This document shows, piece by piece, positions 1 to 7,668 of a stretch of DNA of 64,000 nucleotides. Each line of letters starts with the position of its first letter. Positions within the stretch are counted from its first letter, which is position 1. The notes under the pieces are model-generated. The model was given only the letters and a program-made list of their open reading frames with translations. It ran no database searches and was not told where the DNA came from. Origin of the DNA: Streptococcus didelphis DSM 15616 (lineage in GTDB: Bacteria; Bacillota; Bacilli; Lactobacillales; Streptococcaceae); contig NZ_KB904188.1 of the NCBI RefSeq assembly GCF_000380005.1, positions 186,001-250,000 of the forward strand, written 5' to 3'. The translations under genes were made by a program, and so were the position numbers.

Positions 1-276
1 AGCATTGAAAGATATGATGATATTCAAGAAGCTTATAACAAGATTGCTAAGTTCTATGCAGCAAGAAATAAGTACCAAGTCTTGTTGGCTTCTGGCATTT
101 TCAATCAAGAAGATATTACTTATCTAGGCGACTTGGTGGCTGACTCTGTTCAAACCCTGCGCTATCTTGAAAAATATATTAGTGAAGAGGATACAAGTGG
201 CGCATTTGACCTTTGTATGGATGACTTGACCTATCTCACCATGCGCATCTCTAACTATTTAGCCTACTTTGACTAA
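1..276 (+). CDS. C-terminal end of an unrecognised protein (5' truncated by window edge)
   Basis: The reading frame is open from base 1 to a TAA at 274-276, giving the last 91 residues of a protein that starts outside the window. The visible part is acidic and probably mostly helical, with the end MRISNYLAYFD; I see no motif that names a family. The TTG near base 82 could be read as a start, but the frame is open upstream and no ribosome binding site precedes it. A strong hairpin terminator follows directly. Function unknown. Confidence 0.6.
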   Translation, partial: SIERYDDIQEAYNKIAKFYAARNKYQVLLASGIFNQEDITYLGDLVADSVQTLRYLEKYISEEDTSGAFDLCMDDLTYLTMRISNYLAYFD

Positions 277-304
277 GCTAGAATAAGATAAACAAGTGAA
301 TACA

Positions 305-334
305 AAAAAGTTCTGGTTAATTCCAGAACTTTTT
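305..334. terminator. Bidirectional rho-independent terminator
   Basis: A 12-bp perfect stem (AAAAAGTTCTGG pairing with CCAGAACTTTTT) around a 6-nt loop lies between the converging partial gene and the DUF3270 gene, with A and T runs on both flanks, so it can stop transcription from either side. Confidence 0.85.
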
Positions 335-336
335 GA

Positions 337-621
337 TTAGGATAGCACATTTTTAAGAGCTCTTGCTATAAGACTTGTAAGAGCATAGCTGATAATACTT
401 GATAAGAGGAAGGCCCAGATTGGGGCTAAATTCATAGTGAGTAGGACAAAGGCAAACAAGACAGTCATGAGACTGAAAACAGCAAGACGGGCAAAAAAGA
501 CCAACTCTTGAAACTTACCACTATGGTGATTGACTTCTTGAAAATCTTGGAATTTTGGTTCTTGCTGATTTTCAAGCTCTACATGATCAAAGTCTTGATG
601 TTTTTTCAATGGTGCTGGCAT
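337..621 (-). CDS. DUF3270 family small membrane protein
   Basis: A 94-residue protein with a charged, Gln/Glu/His-rich N-terminal half and two hydrophobic segments (about residues 44-63 and 66-85), so probably an inner-membrane protein with a cytoplasmic N-terminus. The opening MPAPLKKHQDFDHVE and the overall architecture resemble the streptococcal DUF3270 family, whose function is not known. It is transcribed away from the U32 gene and ends in the shared terminator. The family call is from memory of similar streptococcal proteins, without a search. Confidence 0.7.
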   Translation of the reverse strand: MPAPLKKHQDFDHVELENQQEPKFQDFQEVNHHSGKFQELVFFARLAVFSLMTVLFAFVLLTMNLAPIWAFLLSSIISYALTSLIARALKNVLS

Positions 622-758
622 AGTCCTCTCCTTCCTCTAAGATACTTAGACATTCTAACACAAAAAAGCCCGTTTGTCATTAGTTTTTAAAATTTTTGCA
701 AAATAAGCATAAAATGTTAGAACCTGCAAGAAATATGCTCCAAATTTAGGAGGGAATT

Positions 759-767
759 TGCTATAAT
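759..767 (+). promoter_or_regulatory. Extended -10 promoter directly abutting the trhP1 start
   Basis: TGCTATAAT is a perfect extended -10 element. The last base is 7 nt before the ATG at 775, so the predicted transcription start is base 774 or 775 and the mRNA would have no 5' leader. An AGGAGG at 748-753 lies upstream of this predicted start site and is about 20 nt from the ATG, too far to serve as its ribosome binding site. Confidence 0.65.
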
Positions 768-774
768 AAGCTAT

Positions 775-1701
775 ATGGAAAAAATAATTATTACAGCAAC
801 TGCTGAAAGTATTGAGCAGGTAAAAGAATTCTTAGACTTGGGTGTTGACCGCATCTATGTGGGTGAGGAAAACTATGGTTTGCGTTTGCCCCATCATTTT
901 ACAGATGATGAATTAAAGGAAATAGCCGAGCTAGTCCACCAAGCTGGTAAGGAATTAACAGTGGCCTGCAATGCTCTTATGCACCAAGATATGATGGATA
1001 GTATTAAACCATTTTTAGACTTAATGAAGGAAATCAAGGTTGACTATCTGGTGGTTGGAGATGCTGGTGTTTTTTATGTTAATAAAAGGGATAACTACAA
1101 TTTCAAGCTTATCTATGATACATCCGTTTTTGTCACCTCTAGCAGGCAAGTTAACTTCTGGGGTGAGCATGGGGCTGTTGAGACAGTCTTAGCCAGAGAA
1201 ATCCCATCTGAGGAGCTGTTTGCCCTGGCTGAAAACCTCAATTACCCAGCTGAAATTCTGGTTTATGGGGCTTCTGTTATTCATCACTCCAAGCGTCCCC
1301 TGCTTGAAAATTACTATCATTTTACTCATATTGATGATGAGACCAGTCGGGAAAGAGGCTTGTTTTTAGCAGAACCTAGTGATAAGGACAGCCATTATTC
1401 TATTTATCAGGATAAGCATGGAACGCATATTTTTATGAATAGTGATATTGATATGCTTCCTAAACTATCTGAGCTCTATGCCCATAACTTTACCCATTGG
1501 AAGTTAGATGGGATTTATTGCTCAGGTAAGGCCTTTAATGAGATTTGTGGCCTATTTATCCAAGCTAGGGATTTGCTTGAAAGTGGTCAGTGGACAGCTG
1601 AAAAAGCAGAAGCACTGGATCAGGCCTTACAAGAACGTCACCCTAAAGGCCGTAGCCTTGACACAGGCTTTTATGACTTTGACCCTAAAACGGTTAAATA
1701 A
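775..1701 (+). CDS. trhP1: U32 family protein, probable tRNA uridine-34 hydroxylase subunit TrhP1
   Basis: A 308-residue U32 family protein opening MEKIIITATAESIEQVKEF, with the family's GVDRIYVGEE(N)YGLRLP region near residues 23-40. Size and pairing match the Bacillus subtilis YrrN/YrrO pair (about 309 and 422 residues), which are required for 5-hydroxyuridine at the wobble position of tRNA with prephenate as co-substrate; older annotations call these peptidases or collagenases. Unlike its partner downstream it lacks the four-cysteine cluster. The start is fixed by the conserved N-terminus even though no Shine-Dalgarno sequence precedes it; the transcript looks leaderless. It probably works as a pair with the next gene, about 107 bp away on the same strand. 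The biochemical role is inferred from family knowledge. Confidence 0.8.
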   Translation: MEKIIITATAESIEQVKEFLDLGVDRIYVGEENYGLRLPHHFTDDELKEIAELVHQAGKELTVACNALMHQDMMDSIKPFLDLMKEIKVDYLVVGDAGVFYVNKRDNYNFKLIYDTSVFVTSSRQVNFWGEHGAVETVLAREIPSEELFALAENLNYPAEILVYGASVIHHSKRPLLENYYHFTHIDDETSRERGLFLAEPSDKDSHYSIYQDKHGTHIFMNSDIDMLPKLSELYAHNFTHWKLDGIYCSGKAFNEICGLFIQARDLLESGQWTAEKAEALDQALQERHPKGRSLDTGFYDFDPKTVK

Positions 1702-1808
1702 GATAGGAATAAGAAGCAAGGATAAGAAGAACTAGCTTCTTTCTAGCCTAGCTTTTTAGGGATTTTATAGAGGTCATCACTTATAAACCTATTTAAAAAG
1801 TAGAAAGA

Positions 1809-3101
1809 ATGAAAATGACAGATACCAAAAAAAGACCAGAGGTCTTATCACCTGCTGGAACCTTAGAGAAATTAAAAGTAGCTATTGATTATGGAGCTGA
1901 TGCCGTCTTTGTTGGCGGGCAGGCCTATGGCTTGAGAAGCCGCGCTGGGAATTTTTCCATGGAAGAACTGCAAGAAGGCATTGACTATGCCCATGCTCGC
2001 TCAGCCAAGGTCTATGTGGCAGCCAATATGGTTACCCATGAGGGCAATGAACTGGGAGCTGGACAGTGGTTTCGCCAACTTCGGGATATGGGGCTTGATG
2101 CCGTTATTGTTTCAGACCCAGCCCTGATTGTTATTTGTTCTACCGAAGCGCCTGGTTTAGAAATTCACCTGTCAACCCAGGCCTCATCTACCAATTATGA
2201 GACCTTTGAGTTTTGGAAGGAAATGGGGCTAACTCGGGTTGTTTTAGCACGTGAAGTCAATATGGCAGAGCTTGCTGAAATCAGAAAACGTACCCAGATG
2301 GAAATCGAAGCCTTTGTGCATGGTGCCATGTGTATTTCTTACTCTGGTCGCTGTGTTTTATCCAATCACATGAGTCACCGTGATGCCAATCGTGGGGGCT
2401 GTTCTCAGTCTTGTCGCTGGAAATATGACCTCTATGATATGCCCTTTGGTAGAGAAAGACGGTCTTTGAAGGGAGAAATTCCGGAAGAATATTCCATGTC
2501 CTCTGTGGATATGTGTATGCTGGACTATCTGCCTGACCTCATTGAAAATGGTGTTGATAGCCTTAAGATTGAAGGACGGATGAAGTCTATTCATTACGTA
2601 TCGACCGTGACCAATTGTTATAAGGCAGCAGTCGATGCTTATATGGAGAGTCCAGAAGCCTTTTATGCCATTAAGGATCAGCTGATGGATGAGTTGTGGA
2701 AGGTGGCCCAGCGTGAGCTTGCAACTGGCTTTTACTATGGTATTCCAACAGAAAATGAGCAGCTTTTTGGTGCCCGTCGCAAGATTCCGCAGTTTAAGTT
2801 TGTCGGTGAGGTAGTGGCTTATGATGAACAAAGTATGGTTGCTACTATTCGTCAGAGAAATGTTATTCATGAAGGGGATAAGGTTGAGTTTTATGGACCA
2901 GGTTTCCGTCATTTTGAAACTATTGTGCAAGATTTGCATGATGAGGATGGTAAGAAGATTGACCGGGCTCCAAATCCTATGGCTCTTTTGACTATTAAGT
3001 TGCCGCAGGCTGTTAAGCCCGGGGATATGATTAGGGCTTGTAAAGAAGGCCTGGTAAATCTCTACAAGGATGATGGCAGTAGCCAAACAGTCAGAGCTTA
3101 A
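1809..3101 (+). CDS. trhP2: U32 family protein with four-cysteine cluster, probable tRNA hydroxylase TrhP2
   Basis: A 430-residue U32 protein, the longer partner of the upstream gene. The N-terminal RPEVLSPAGTLEKLKVAI is the family signature. Cys175, Cys182, Cys198 and Cys202 (GAMCISYSGRC and GGCSQSC) form the cluster that in the relatives UbiU/UbiV holds a 4Fe-4S centre. A C-terminal beta-barrel-like extension follows residue about 335. By analogy with B. subtilis YrrO and E. coli YegQ it should hydroxylate U34 of tRNAs that become mo5U/cmo5U-type. The start could be the ATG at 1809 or at 1815; the weak AGAAAG sequence upstream is better spaced for 1815. A strong terminator follows immediately. 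Confidence 0.82.
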   Translation: MKMTDTKKRPEVLSPAGTLEKLKVAIDYGADAVFVGGQAYGLRSRAGNFSMEELQEGIDYAHARSAKVYVAANMVTHEGNELGAGQWFRQLRDMGLDAVIVSDPALIVICSTEAPGLEIHLSTQASSTNYETFEFWKEMGLTRVVLAREVNMAELAEIRKRTQMEIEAFVHGAMCISYSGRCVLSNHMSHRDANRGGCSQSCRWKYDLYDMPFGRERRSLKGEIPEEYSMSSVDMCMLDYLPDLIENGVDSLKIEGRMKSIHYVSTVTNCYKAAVDAYMESPEAFYAIKDQLMDELWKVAQRELATGFYYGIPTENEQLFGARRKIPQFKFVGEVVAYDEQSMVATIRQRNVIHEGDKVEFYGPGFRHFETIVQDLHDEDGKKIDRAPNPMALLTIKLPQAVKPGDMIRACKEGLVNLYKDDGSSQTVRA

Positions 3102-3102
3102 A

Positions 3103-3139
3103 AAAAAAACAAAATGATTTTTGGTCATTTTGTTTTTTT
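3103..3139. terminator. Bidirectional terminator between trhP2 and the collagen-like gene
   Basis: A 15-bp perfect AT-rich stem (AAAAAAACAAAATGA pairing with TCATTTTGTTTTTTT) around a 7-nt loop lies between convergent genes, with A and T runs on both flanks. Confidence 0.88.
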
Positions 3140-3151
3140 AAGCTTCTAAGT

Positions 3152-4147
3152 TTATTTTCTTTTAAATTTTGGAAGTAGGCTTAAGCTTCCTGCGCTAGCC
3201 ATAACTAGCAGGGCAGCAGCTGTGAAGAAGGGGTTAGTCTTATCAGCAGTTGCTGGCAGTTGTTCTAACTTAGCTTGAGCTTTAGTCTCAAGCACTTGTG
3301 AGCTTGGTTTTTGAACTTCTGGCTTAGAGTTTGTAGAAGTAGAAGGTTTTGCCGGCTCTTTTGGCTCGGCTTTTGTGTCCTGTTTTTCATCATTTGAGAC
3401 TTGAGGTAAGTGAGCTTTTGGATTTTGTGCTTTCGTTTCAGGAGCTTTTGGTGCTTCTTTTGGCTTTTCTGTTGGAGCTTCTTTAGAACCTTCTTGAGGG
3501 TTGTCCTTTGATGTGTCAGGGCTTAAAGGAAGAGCAGGGTTTTCTGAACGGTTGAGTTTTTGAGGAAGCTCTGGACTTTTAGGCATTTCTGGTTTAGCTT
3601 GGTCAGCCTCTTTTTCAGGCTGTTCTTGGGGAAGGACTGACTCACCCTTGTCACCTTTAGGTCCGATAGCACCTTGCTCGCCTTGGATACCTTGAAGGCC
3701 TTGCTCACAACGTTCACCCTTAGGTCCCATTGGTCCAACAGGTCCTGTCGCACCTTGATCACCTTTTTCGCCTCTAGGGCCAGGTTTTCCTTCTGCTCCA
3801 TCTTTACCAGGGTCACCTTTGTCTCCTTTAGGTCCAGGTAGATTAATTGCTTCACTTACAATATCAAAATAATCTTTATGAAATTTTTCAAGTTTTATAA
3901 GATATTCTTTGACTGTGAAACCTGAATTAAATTTAGGATCAAAATTAATATCTAATGCCTTTGGGTAGAGCTTTAACCCTTGTTTTAAGTACTCCACAGT
4001 ATTAGCTCTTTTTTCTTCTGGACTAGCTTCCGCCTCTACTGTAGTAGTTATCCCTACTGTAGCAAAGGCTGCTAGGCTTGCTAGGATGATGCCATAGCGG
4101 CGGGCTAGTTTTGCCATTTCTTTTCTTTTTGTCATTTTAGTTTCCAC
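3152..4147 (-). CDS. Collagen-like, sortase-anchored surface protein (Scl type)
   Basis: A 331-residue precursor with an N-terminal signal peptide (hydrophobic core about residues 19-36), a variable helical domain to residue 104, 22 Gly-X-Y triplets at 105-170, a Pro/Lys/Glu-rich wall-spanning linker at 171-293, a sorting motif at 297-301, a hydrophobic segment and a KFKRK tail. This is the layout of streptococcal collagen-like proteins, which trimerise and bind host ligands. Two oddities: triplet 15 starts with Cys147 instead of Gly, and the sorting motif reads LPATA, not LPXTG. The longest frame starts with a GTG at 4147, but the ATG at 4135 ([15 protein letters not shown]) is the more likely start. 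Codon use in the repeat is what one expects for Gly-Pro-Lys-rich DNA. Confidence 0.9.
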   Translation of the reverse strand: METKMTKRKEMAKLARRYGIILASLAAFATVGITTTVEAEASPEEKRANTVEYLKQGLKLYPKALDINFDPKFNSGFTVKEYLIKLEKFHKDYFDIVSEAINLPGPKGDKGDPGKDGAEGKPGPRGEKGDQGATGPVGPMGPKGERCEQGLQGIQGEQGAIGPKGDKGESVLPQEQPEKEADQAKPEMPKSPELPQKLNRSENPALPLSPDTSKDNPQEGSKEAPTEKPKEAPKAPETKAQNPKAHLPQVSNDEKQDTKAEPKEPAKPSTSTNSKPEVQKPSSQVLETKAQAKLEQLPATADKTNPFFTAAALLVMASAGSLSLLPKFKRK

Positions 4148-4351
4148 TTTCTTTGGTATTAGTTACTTATACTTATCATATAAGCGCAAATACCAGTATA
4201 TATATACAATTCAGATTTTAAAAGGGTTTTTTAAGAAATAGCTTGATAAAATAAGCTTTATATTAAAAAATAATGAGATGATATTAAAGGAAAAAGCACT
4301 CGTTCTTCTAGAACTAGTGATCTCCCAAGAGGCTAACTCTCAGATAGAAAA

Positions 4352-4389
4352 AAGCCTGGCAGAAAGACTTTGTCTTCTAGGCCAGGCTT
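4352..4389 (-). terminator. Terminator for the 103-residue gene
   Basis: AAGCCTGGC pairs with GCCAGGCTT, with further pairing in the loop, and on the minus strand the hairpin is followed by a T run. Apart from this hairpin, the 252 bases between the surface protein start and the next gene hold no gene that I can see. Confidence 0.75.
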
Positions 4390-4399
4390 GGGATGGCTC

Positions 4400-4711
4400 T
4401 TATTCTTTGCTTGTTGGTTGAGGCAAAAAGGAAATCTTTTGGATATCTGCCAAGGGAATCATAAGAGTGAGACTTTTGCTTTCTGTTTTTAAGTAGACCA
4501 GGCCTCTTGCCTTGTCATACTTAAGGAGTTGGCCGGTAAAGCTCTTGTCCTTAGAAATGACATGAATAGGGAGCTTGCTCTTTTTGGCCTTATCAATGCT
4601 AGCAATCAGCTTGTTTGATTGGAGAGAGATATCTTGTTGCTTGTGGGGCTTGGCTTCAATGAAGTCGTAGAGTAAAGATTTTAGTAAGGGGGTAAGTCTT
4701 TTCATAGCCAT
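4400..4711 (-). CDS. Small conserved cytoplasmic protein of unknown function
   Basis: 103 residues, basic, no signal or membrane segment. The N-terminal third (MKRLTPLLKSLLYDFIEAK) looks helical; the C-terminal half, from about residue 47, alternates beta-like stretches (IHVISKDKSFTGQLL, GLVYLKTESKSLTLMIPLA, IQKISFLP), a pattern seen in small Sm-like or YolD-like barrels. That resemblance is weak and only by eye. The ATG two codons downstream (MKRLT) is an alternative start. Single gene with its own terminator. Confidence 0.6.
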   Translation of the reverse strand: MAMKRLTPLLKSLLYDFIEAKPHKQQDISLQSNKLIASIDKAKKSKLPIHVISKDKSFTGQLLKYDKARGLVYLKTESKSLTLMIPLADIQKISFLPQPTSKE

Positions 4712-4845
4712 ATTCCTCGATAATTGCTAAAATAGGTTTAGGGTTTTACCTTGATGTTCTAGTTTAACAAAGAAAAGACCTTTTATCAAAAAAATGCAAT
4801 AAAGTTTCCAATATCATTTTCGAATACTATTATAGGAGGTAAAAA

Positions 4846-5061
4846 ATGGCAGAATTTACATTTAAAATAGAAGAACATTTATTAACCCTTTCGGAGAGTG
4901 ACAAGGGCTGGACCAAGGAACTTAATCGGGTATCTTTCAATGGTTCAGAGGCCAAGTGGGATATTAGAACCTGGAGTCCAGACCATAGCAAGATGGGCAA
5001 GGGCATTACCCTAAGTAATGAGGAGTTTGACAAGTTAGTCAAGGCCTTTGCTAATAAATAG
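4846..5061 (+). CDS. YdbC/PC4-like single-stranded nucleic acid binding protein
   Basis: 71 residues with a very good ribosome binding site (AGGAGG, 7-8 nt before the ATG). The sequence MAEFTFKIEEHLLTLSE, a basic-aromatic middle (NGSEAKWDIRTWSPDHSKMGKG) and a C-terminal helix (SNEEFDKLVKAFANK) match the Lactococcus YdbC family, a bacterial PC4-fold protein that binds single-stranded DNA or RNA as a dimer. It is probably a general nucleic-acid chaperone or transcription cofactor. Monocistronic; followed by its own terminator. Confidence 0.8.
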   Translation: MAEFTFKIEEHLLTLSESDKGWTKELNRVSFNGSEAKWDIRTWSPDHSKMGKGITLSNEEFDKLVKAFANK

Positions 5062-5081
5062 TAGAAAGACTTACTCTCAGA

Positions 5082-5110
5082 AACTAGCAAGGCTAACTTG
5101 TTAGTTTTTT
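5082..5110 (+). terminator. Terminator for the YdbC-like gene
   Basis: AACTAGCAAG pairs with CTTGTTAGTT (one G-T wobble) around a 5-nt loop, followed by a T run. Confidence 0.8.
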
Positions 5111-5115
5111 ACTAT

Positions 5116-5138
5116 CAAAAAAGACAGATCATCTGTCT
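5116..5138 (-). terminator. Terminator for the 46-residue membrane gene
   Basis: On the minus strand AGACAGA and TCTGTCT form a compact hairpin followed by six T residues, 19 bp after the small ORF's stop codon. Confidence 0.75.
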
Positions 5139-5156
5139 ATAATCTGTCTAGGTGAT

Positions 5157-5297
5157 TTATTTTTTAGGGCGCAGGCGATCGGCTAGGCCAATAATCACTA
5201 GGATAAGTCCTAAAACAATAAAGAGAGCTTTATGGCTAAAGATCCCATAAAGGGCAAAAATAGCGGCTGATAGGTAACTGATATATTCTTTTTTCAT
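5157..5297 (-). CDS. Small hydrophobic protein, 46 residues
   Basis: Reads MKKEYISYLSAAIFALYGIF followed by a second hydrophobic stretch and the basic end DRLRPKK: two short membrane segments (about 8-20 and 24-38) and a positive C-terminus. An AAAGGGGA ribosome binding site lies at the right distance before the ATG and a dedicated terminator follows, which together make a real gene more likely than a chance frame. It lies 52 bp downstream of the flavoprotein gene on the same strand and may be cotranscribed with it. Function unknown. Confidence 0.7.
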   Translation of the reverse strand: MKKEYISYLSAAIFALYGIFSHKALFIVLGLILVIIGLADRLRPKK

Positions 5298-5349
5298 TTT
5301 GTGGTCCCCTTTTCTTTTTTATAGTTTACCACAAATGAATTCTTTTGCC

Positions 5350-6477
5350 CTAGCAATCGCAATTGACCTGGCAGCAGGATAAATCGTCCAGCAGCATTTG
5401 GTTAGCTTTAAAGTAGGCAATGGTGTCTGGATCTAGTTCTCGTTTTTCCCGCTTTGCAATTTCCATAATAAGGGGTAAGAAGCGTTGACGGAATTTATAG
5501 ATGTAGCAGAAGATGACATCAGCTTGTCGCAGGCTAGGCCCAATGAGGAAGCAGTTAGGGCTGATGGTTGATTCGTCGGCTTCAGTGACAAGGGGTAGCT
5601 GGTTGTGGTCAAAGCTAAAGAGGTCGTCTCCGTCAATGAGGTGGCAGGTGTTTAAGAAGCCTGTTGCAAGGATGGGTTGGTGTTTAGACTTAGCGAGGGT
5701 CTGGTCCTCAAAGGTAACTTGGTAACCTTCTGAGGTTTTTTCAATCTTTTGGGCTCTTTTGTTTTCCGTGATAGAAATCTTATATTGGGGGTTACTTTGG
5801 ATGTGCTTGATTCTTTCTTTGGTAATAGGTGATAAGGAGATGCTTGGGTCAGGATGTCTGTCGCTACTACCAAAGCTTTCAGTAAAAAGATGGACCTCAT
5901 TGCCTAAATAAGCTAGGTGTGTCAGGGCATCACAGGCACTTTCATTGCCACCAATGATAATAAAGGGGTCGTCAGATTTGACGTTGAAGCTATCTGCTTC
6001 GCCATAGTGCATGGCTAGTTCTGCCCCTTGGATGTTAGCCCGATTAGGGAGCTGGAATTCTCCTGTTGCCATAATCAGATAGTCGCAGCTAAAGTCTCCC
6101 TTATTTGTATGGAGGATAAATTTGCCCTGAGACTTGTGGATACTTTCTACCTGACTGTCTAGCTGGATGGGTAATTGGTAATGGGCAGCTACAGATTGTA
6201 AGTACTGGGCATATTCTCTGCCACTGATATGCTCTTTTTCAAAGGTAAAGGCTGGTGAGCTATCTGGGACCACAGCATTTATATCTGGAAAGCCAAAGCC
6301 ATTAGTGGTAAAAGAAGGGGTGATAAATTGGGTTGTTTTGGGCCATTTGAGGAAGCTATCGCCAATATAGCCTTTTTCTAAAATTAAAAAATCATCAATG
6401 GCTAATTCTTTTAGGGCAGCTCCAAAGCCAATCCCAGCAGCTCCAGCACCAATGACTATTAGTTTATAATCTTTCAT
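5350..6477 (-). CDS. FAD/NAD(P)-dependent oxidoreductase with cysteine-rich C-terminus
   Basis: 375 residues. An FAD-binding Rossmann motif at residues 8-18 (VIGAGAAGIGFG), an LIMATG motif near 135-140 and a second dinucleotide motif (IIIGGNESACDA, about 173-184) place it in the CzcO/flavin monooxygenase-like group of two-dinucleotide-binding flavoproteins. The last eight residues, CCQVNCDC, hold four cysteines and look like a soft-metal site or redox tail; the substrate is not predictable. A good AAGGAG ribosome binding site precedes the ATG. The divergent intergenic region contains a perfect AdcR zinc-repressor box, so expression is likely induced when zinc is scarce. The link to zinc is inferred from that box and from the tail. 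Confidence 0.8.
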   Translation of the reverse strand: MKDYKLIVIGAGAAGIGFGAALKELAIDDFLILEKGYIGDSFLKWPKTTQFITPSFTTNGFGFPDINAVVPDSSPAFTFEKEHISGREYAQYLQSVAAHYQLPIQLDSQVESIHKSQGKFILHTNKGDFSCDYLIMATGEFQLPNRANIQGAELAMHYGEADSFNVKSDDPFIIIGGNESACDALTHLAYLGNEVHLFTESFGSSDRHPDPSISLSPITKERIKHIQSNPQYKISITENKRAQKIEKTSEGYQVTFEDQTLAKSKHQPILATGFLNTCHLIDGDDLFSFDHNQLPLVTEADESTISPNCFLIGPSLRQADVIFCYIYKFRQRFLPLIMEIAKREKRELDPDTIAYFKANQMLLDDLSCCQVNCDC

Positions 6478-6486
6478 AAGTTCTCC

Positions 6487-6515
6487 TTGACAAGTAACAA
6501 TTTTTGAGGTAATAT
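6487..6515 (+). promoter_or_regulatory. Promoter for the Amt gene
   Basis: TTGACA and TAATAT are separated by exactly 17 nt: a near-consensus vegetative promoter reading toward the ammonium channel, with a predicted start site inside the AdcR box just downstream. Confidence 0.75.
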
Positions 6516-6517
6516 AC

Positions 6518-6529
6518 TTAACCAGTTAA
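6518..6529. promoter_or_regulatory. AdcR (zinc-responsive repressor) operator
   Basis: TTAACCAGTTAA matches the published AdcR consensus TTAACYRGTTAA at all 12 positions. It sits where the plus-strand promoter would start transcription and upstream of the minus-strand flavoprotein gene, so zinc-loaded AdcR could repress either or both genes. Confidence 0.75.
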
Positions 6530-6578
6530 CTATATTAGTCTAACAAAAGAATTTTGCTTTGTAAAGAAAGGGGTCATT

Positions 6579-7619
6579 TTGTTTCTATTACTATGTATTT
6601 TGGTCATGTGGTTGATGATTTTTGGGTTGGCTGGTTTTTATTTTGGCAGCCTAGAAGAGCTTCTGACTTCTAAGATTATTTATCAGTTTACTCTGACAGT
6701 TCTTGTGGTCAGTTTATTTTGGCTCTTAGGGGGTTATGGTCTCAGTTTTAAGGGTCACTTGTGGTCGCTTTTATGGGCCAATTCTTTTAATTTAAAGACG
6801 GTGCTTGAGATGCTCTTTCAACTCTGCTTTTGCCTCTATGCGGTTTTGATGTTGATAGGGTCTGTGATTGATAGGGTAAAAACAGGGCCCCTTCTCATAG
6901 CTGTCTTGCTGTGGACCTTCTTGGTTTATTGTCCCTTGGCTTATCTTATTTGGAATTCCCAAGGCTTTTTCTCCCAGCTGGGAGTTAAGGACTTTTCAGG
7001 GGGGATAGTGGTCCACTTGTCAGCAGGCTTATCTAGCTATCTTTTTGCCCATCAATTGGGGAAAACCAGCTACCAACATCTCAATCAAAAGGGGGATGAA
7101 TGGAATTATCTAGGGATGCTGCTGGTTACCTTTGGCTGGTTTGGCTTTAATGCAGGACCTGTAGGTCAGCTTAACCAAGCTGCTGGCCTAGCTCTACTTA
7201 ATACCTTGCTTGCCATGCTTGCAGGGGGACTTAGTTGGTCTGTTTTACATTATGTCTCCCAAAAAGAGGAGTCAACAGCAGTCCTTCTCAATGGGATTAT
7301 TGTAGGACTTGTGACCAGTACAGCAGGAGTAGGCTATCTAAGCCCATGGCAGATGTTGCTACTTTGTCTTTTAGCCAGTGCTTTGACCTACCTTTGCTTG
7401 CAGGTCATTACAAGCTATGCACTTGTAGATGATGTTCTTGATTCCTTTGCCATGAATGGCCTCGGTGGATTTTTCGGGAGTCTTTTCTTGCTTTTCTTTT
7501 ATCCTAATAGCTGTCGCGTCCAGCTGGGGGCTATTGGTTTTGCTGTCGCTTTGTCAGCCAGTGTCAGCTACCTTATTGGCAGATATATCTTAAAGAATCC
7601 TAAAAGGGCTGAAAATTAA
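6579..7619 (+). CDS. Amt/Rh-family ammonium transporter, atypical
   Basis: 346 residues, about ten hydrophobic segments. Family landmarks in order: DFSGGIVVHLSAG (Asp138, His146), GWFGFNAG (186-193), LNGIIVGLVTSTAG and DDVLDSFAMNGLGGFFG. In typical Amt proteins the last motif contains the second pore histidine; here it is Asn293. The protein is also short for the family (usually 400 or more), mainly at the N-terminus. The start is a TTG with a well-spaced AAAGGGG ribosome binding site, preferred over the first internal ATG. No GlnK/PII gene is adjacent. It may export or import ammonia released by the histidine pathway next door, but conduction with the altered pore is uncertain. Confidence 0.85.
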   Translation: MFLLLCILVMWLMIFGLAGFYFGSLEELLTSKIIYQFTLTVLVVSLFWLLGGYGLSFKGHLWSLLWANSFNLKTVLEMLFQLCFCLYAVLMLIGSVIDRVKTGPLLIAVLLWTFLVYCPLAYLIWNSQGFFSQLGVKDFSGGIVVHLSAGLSSYLFAHQLGKTSYQHLNQKGDEWNYLGMLLVTFGWFGFNAGPVGQLNQAAGLALLNTLLAMLAGGLSWSVLHYVSQKEESTAVLLNGIIVGLVTSTAGVGYLSPWQMLLLCLLASALTYLCLQVITSYALVDDVLDSFAMNGLGGFFGSLFLLFFYPNSCRVQLGAIGFAVALSASVSYLIGRYILKNPKRAEN

Positions 7620-7629
7620 TACGTTTATA

Positions 7630-7664
7630 AAAAGAGACTGGACTAAAGGATCCAGCCTTTTTTA
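7630..7664. terminator. Bidirectional terminator between amt and hutI
   Basis: AGACTGGA pairs with TCCAGCCT (one mismatch) between convergent genes, with T runs outward on both strands. Confidence 0.75.
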
Positions 7665-7668
7665 TGTT

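Noticed and set aside
2358..3128. 256-codon open frame on the minus strand
   Set aside because: Lies almost entirely antisense to trhP2, no ribosome binding site, no recognisable domain, and runs through the terminator.
3523..3855. 110-codon Lys/Val-rich frame inside the collagen-like gene
   Set aside because: A frame-shifted reading of the Gly-X-Y repeat, which keeps all frames open.
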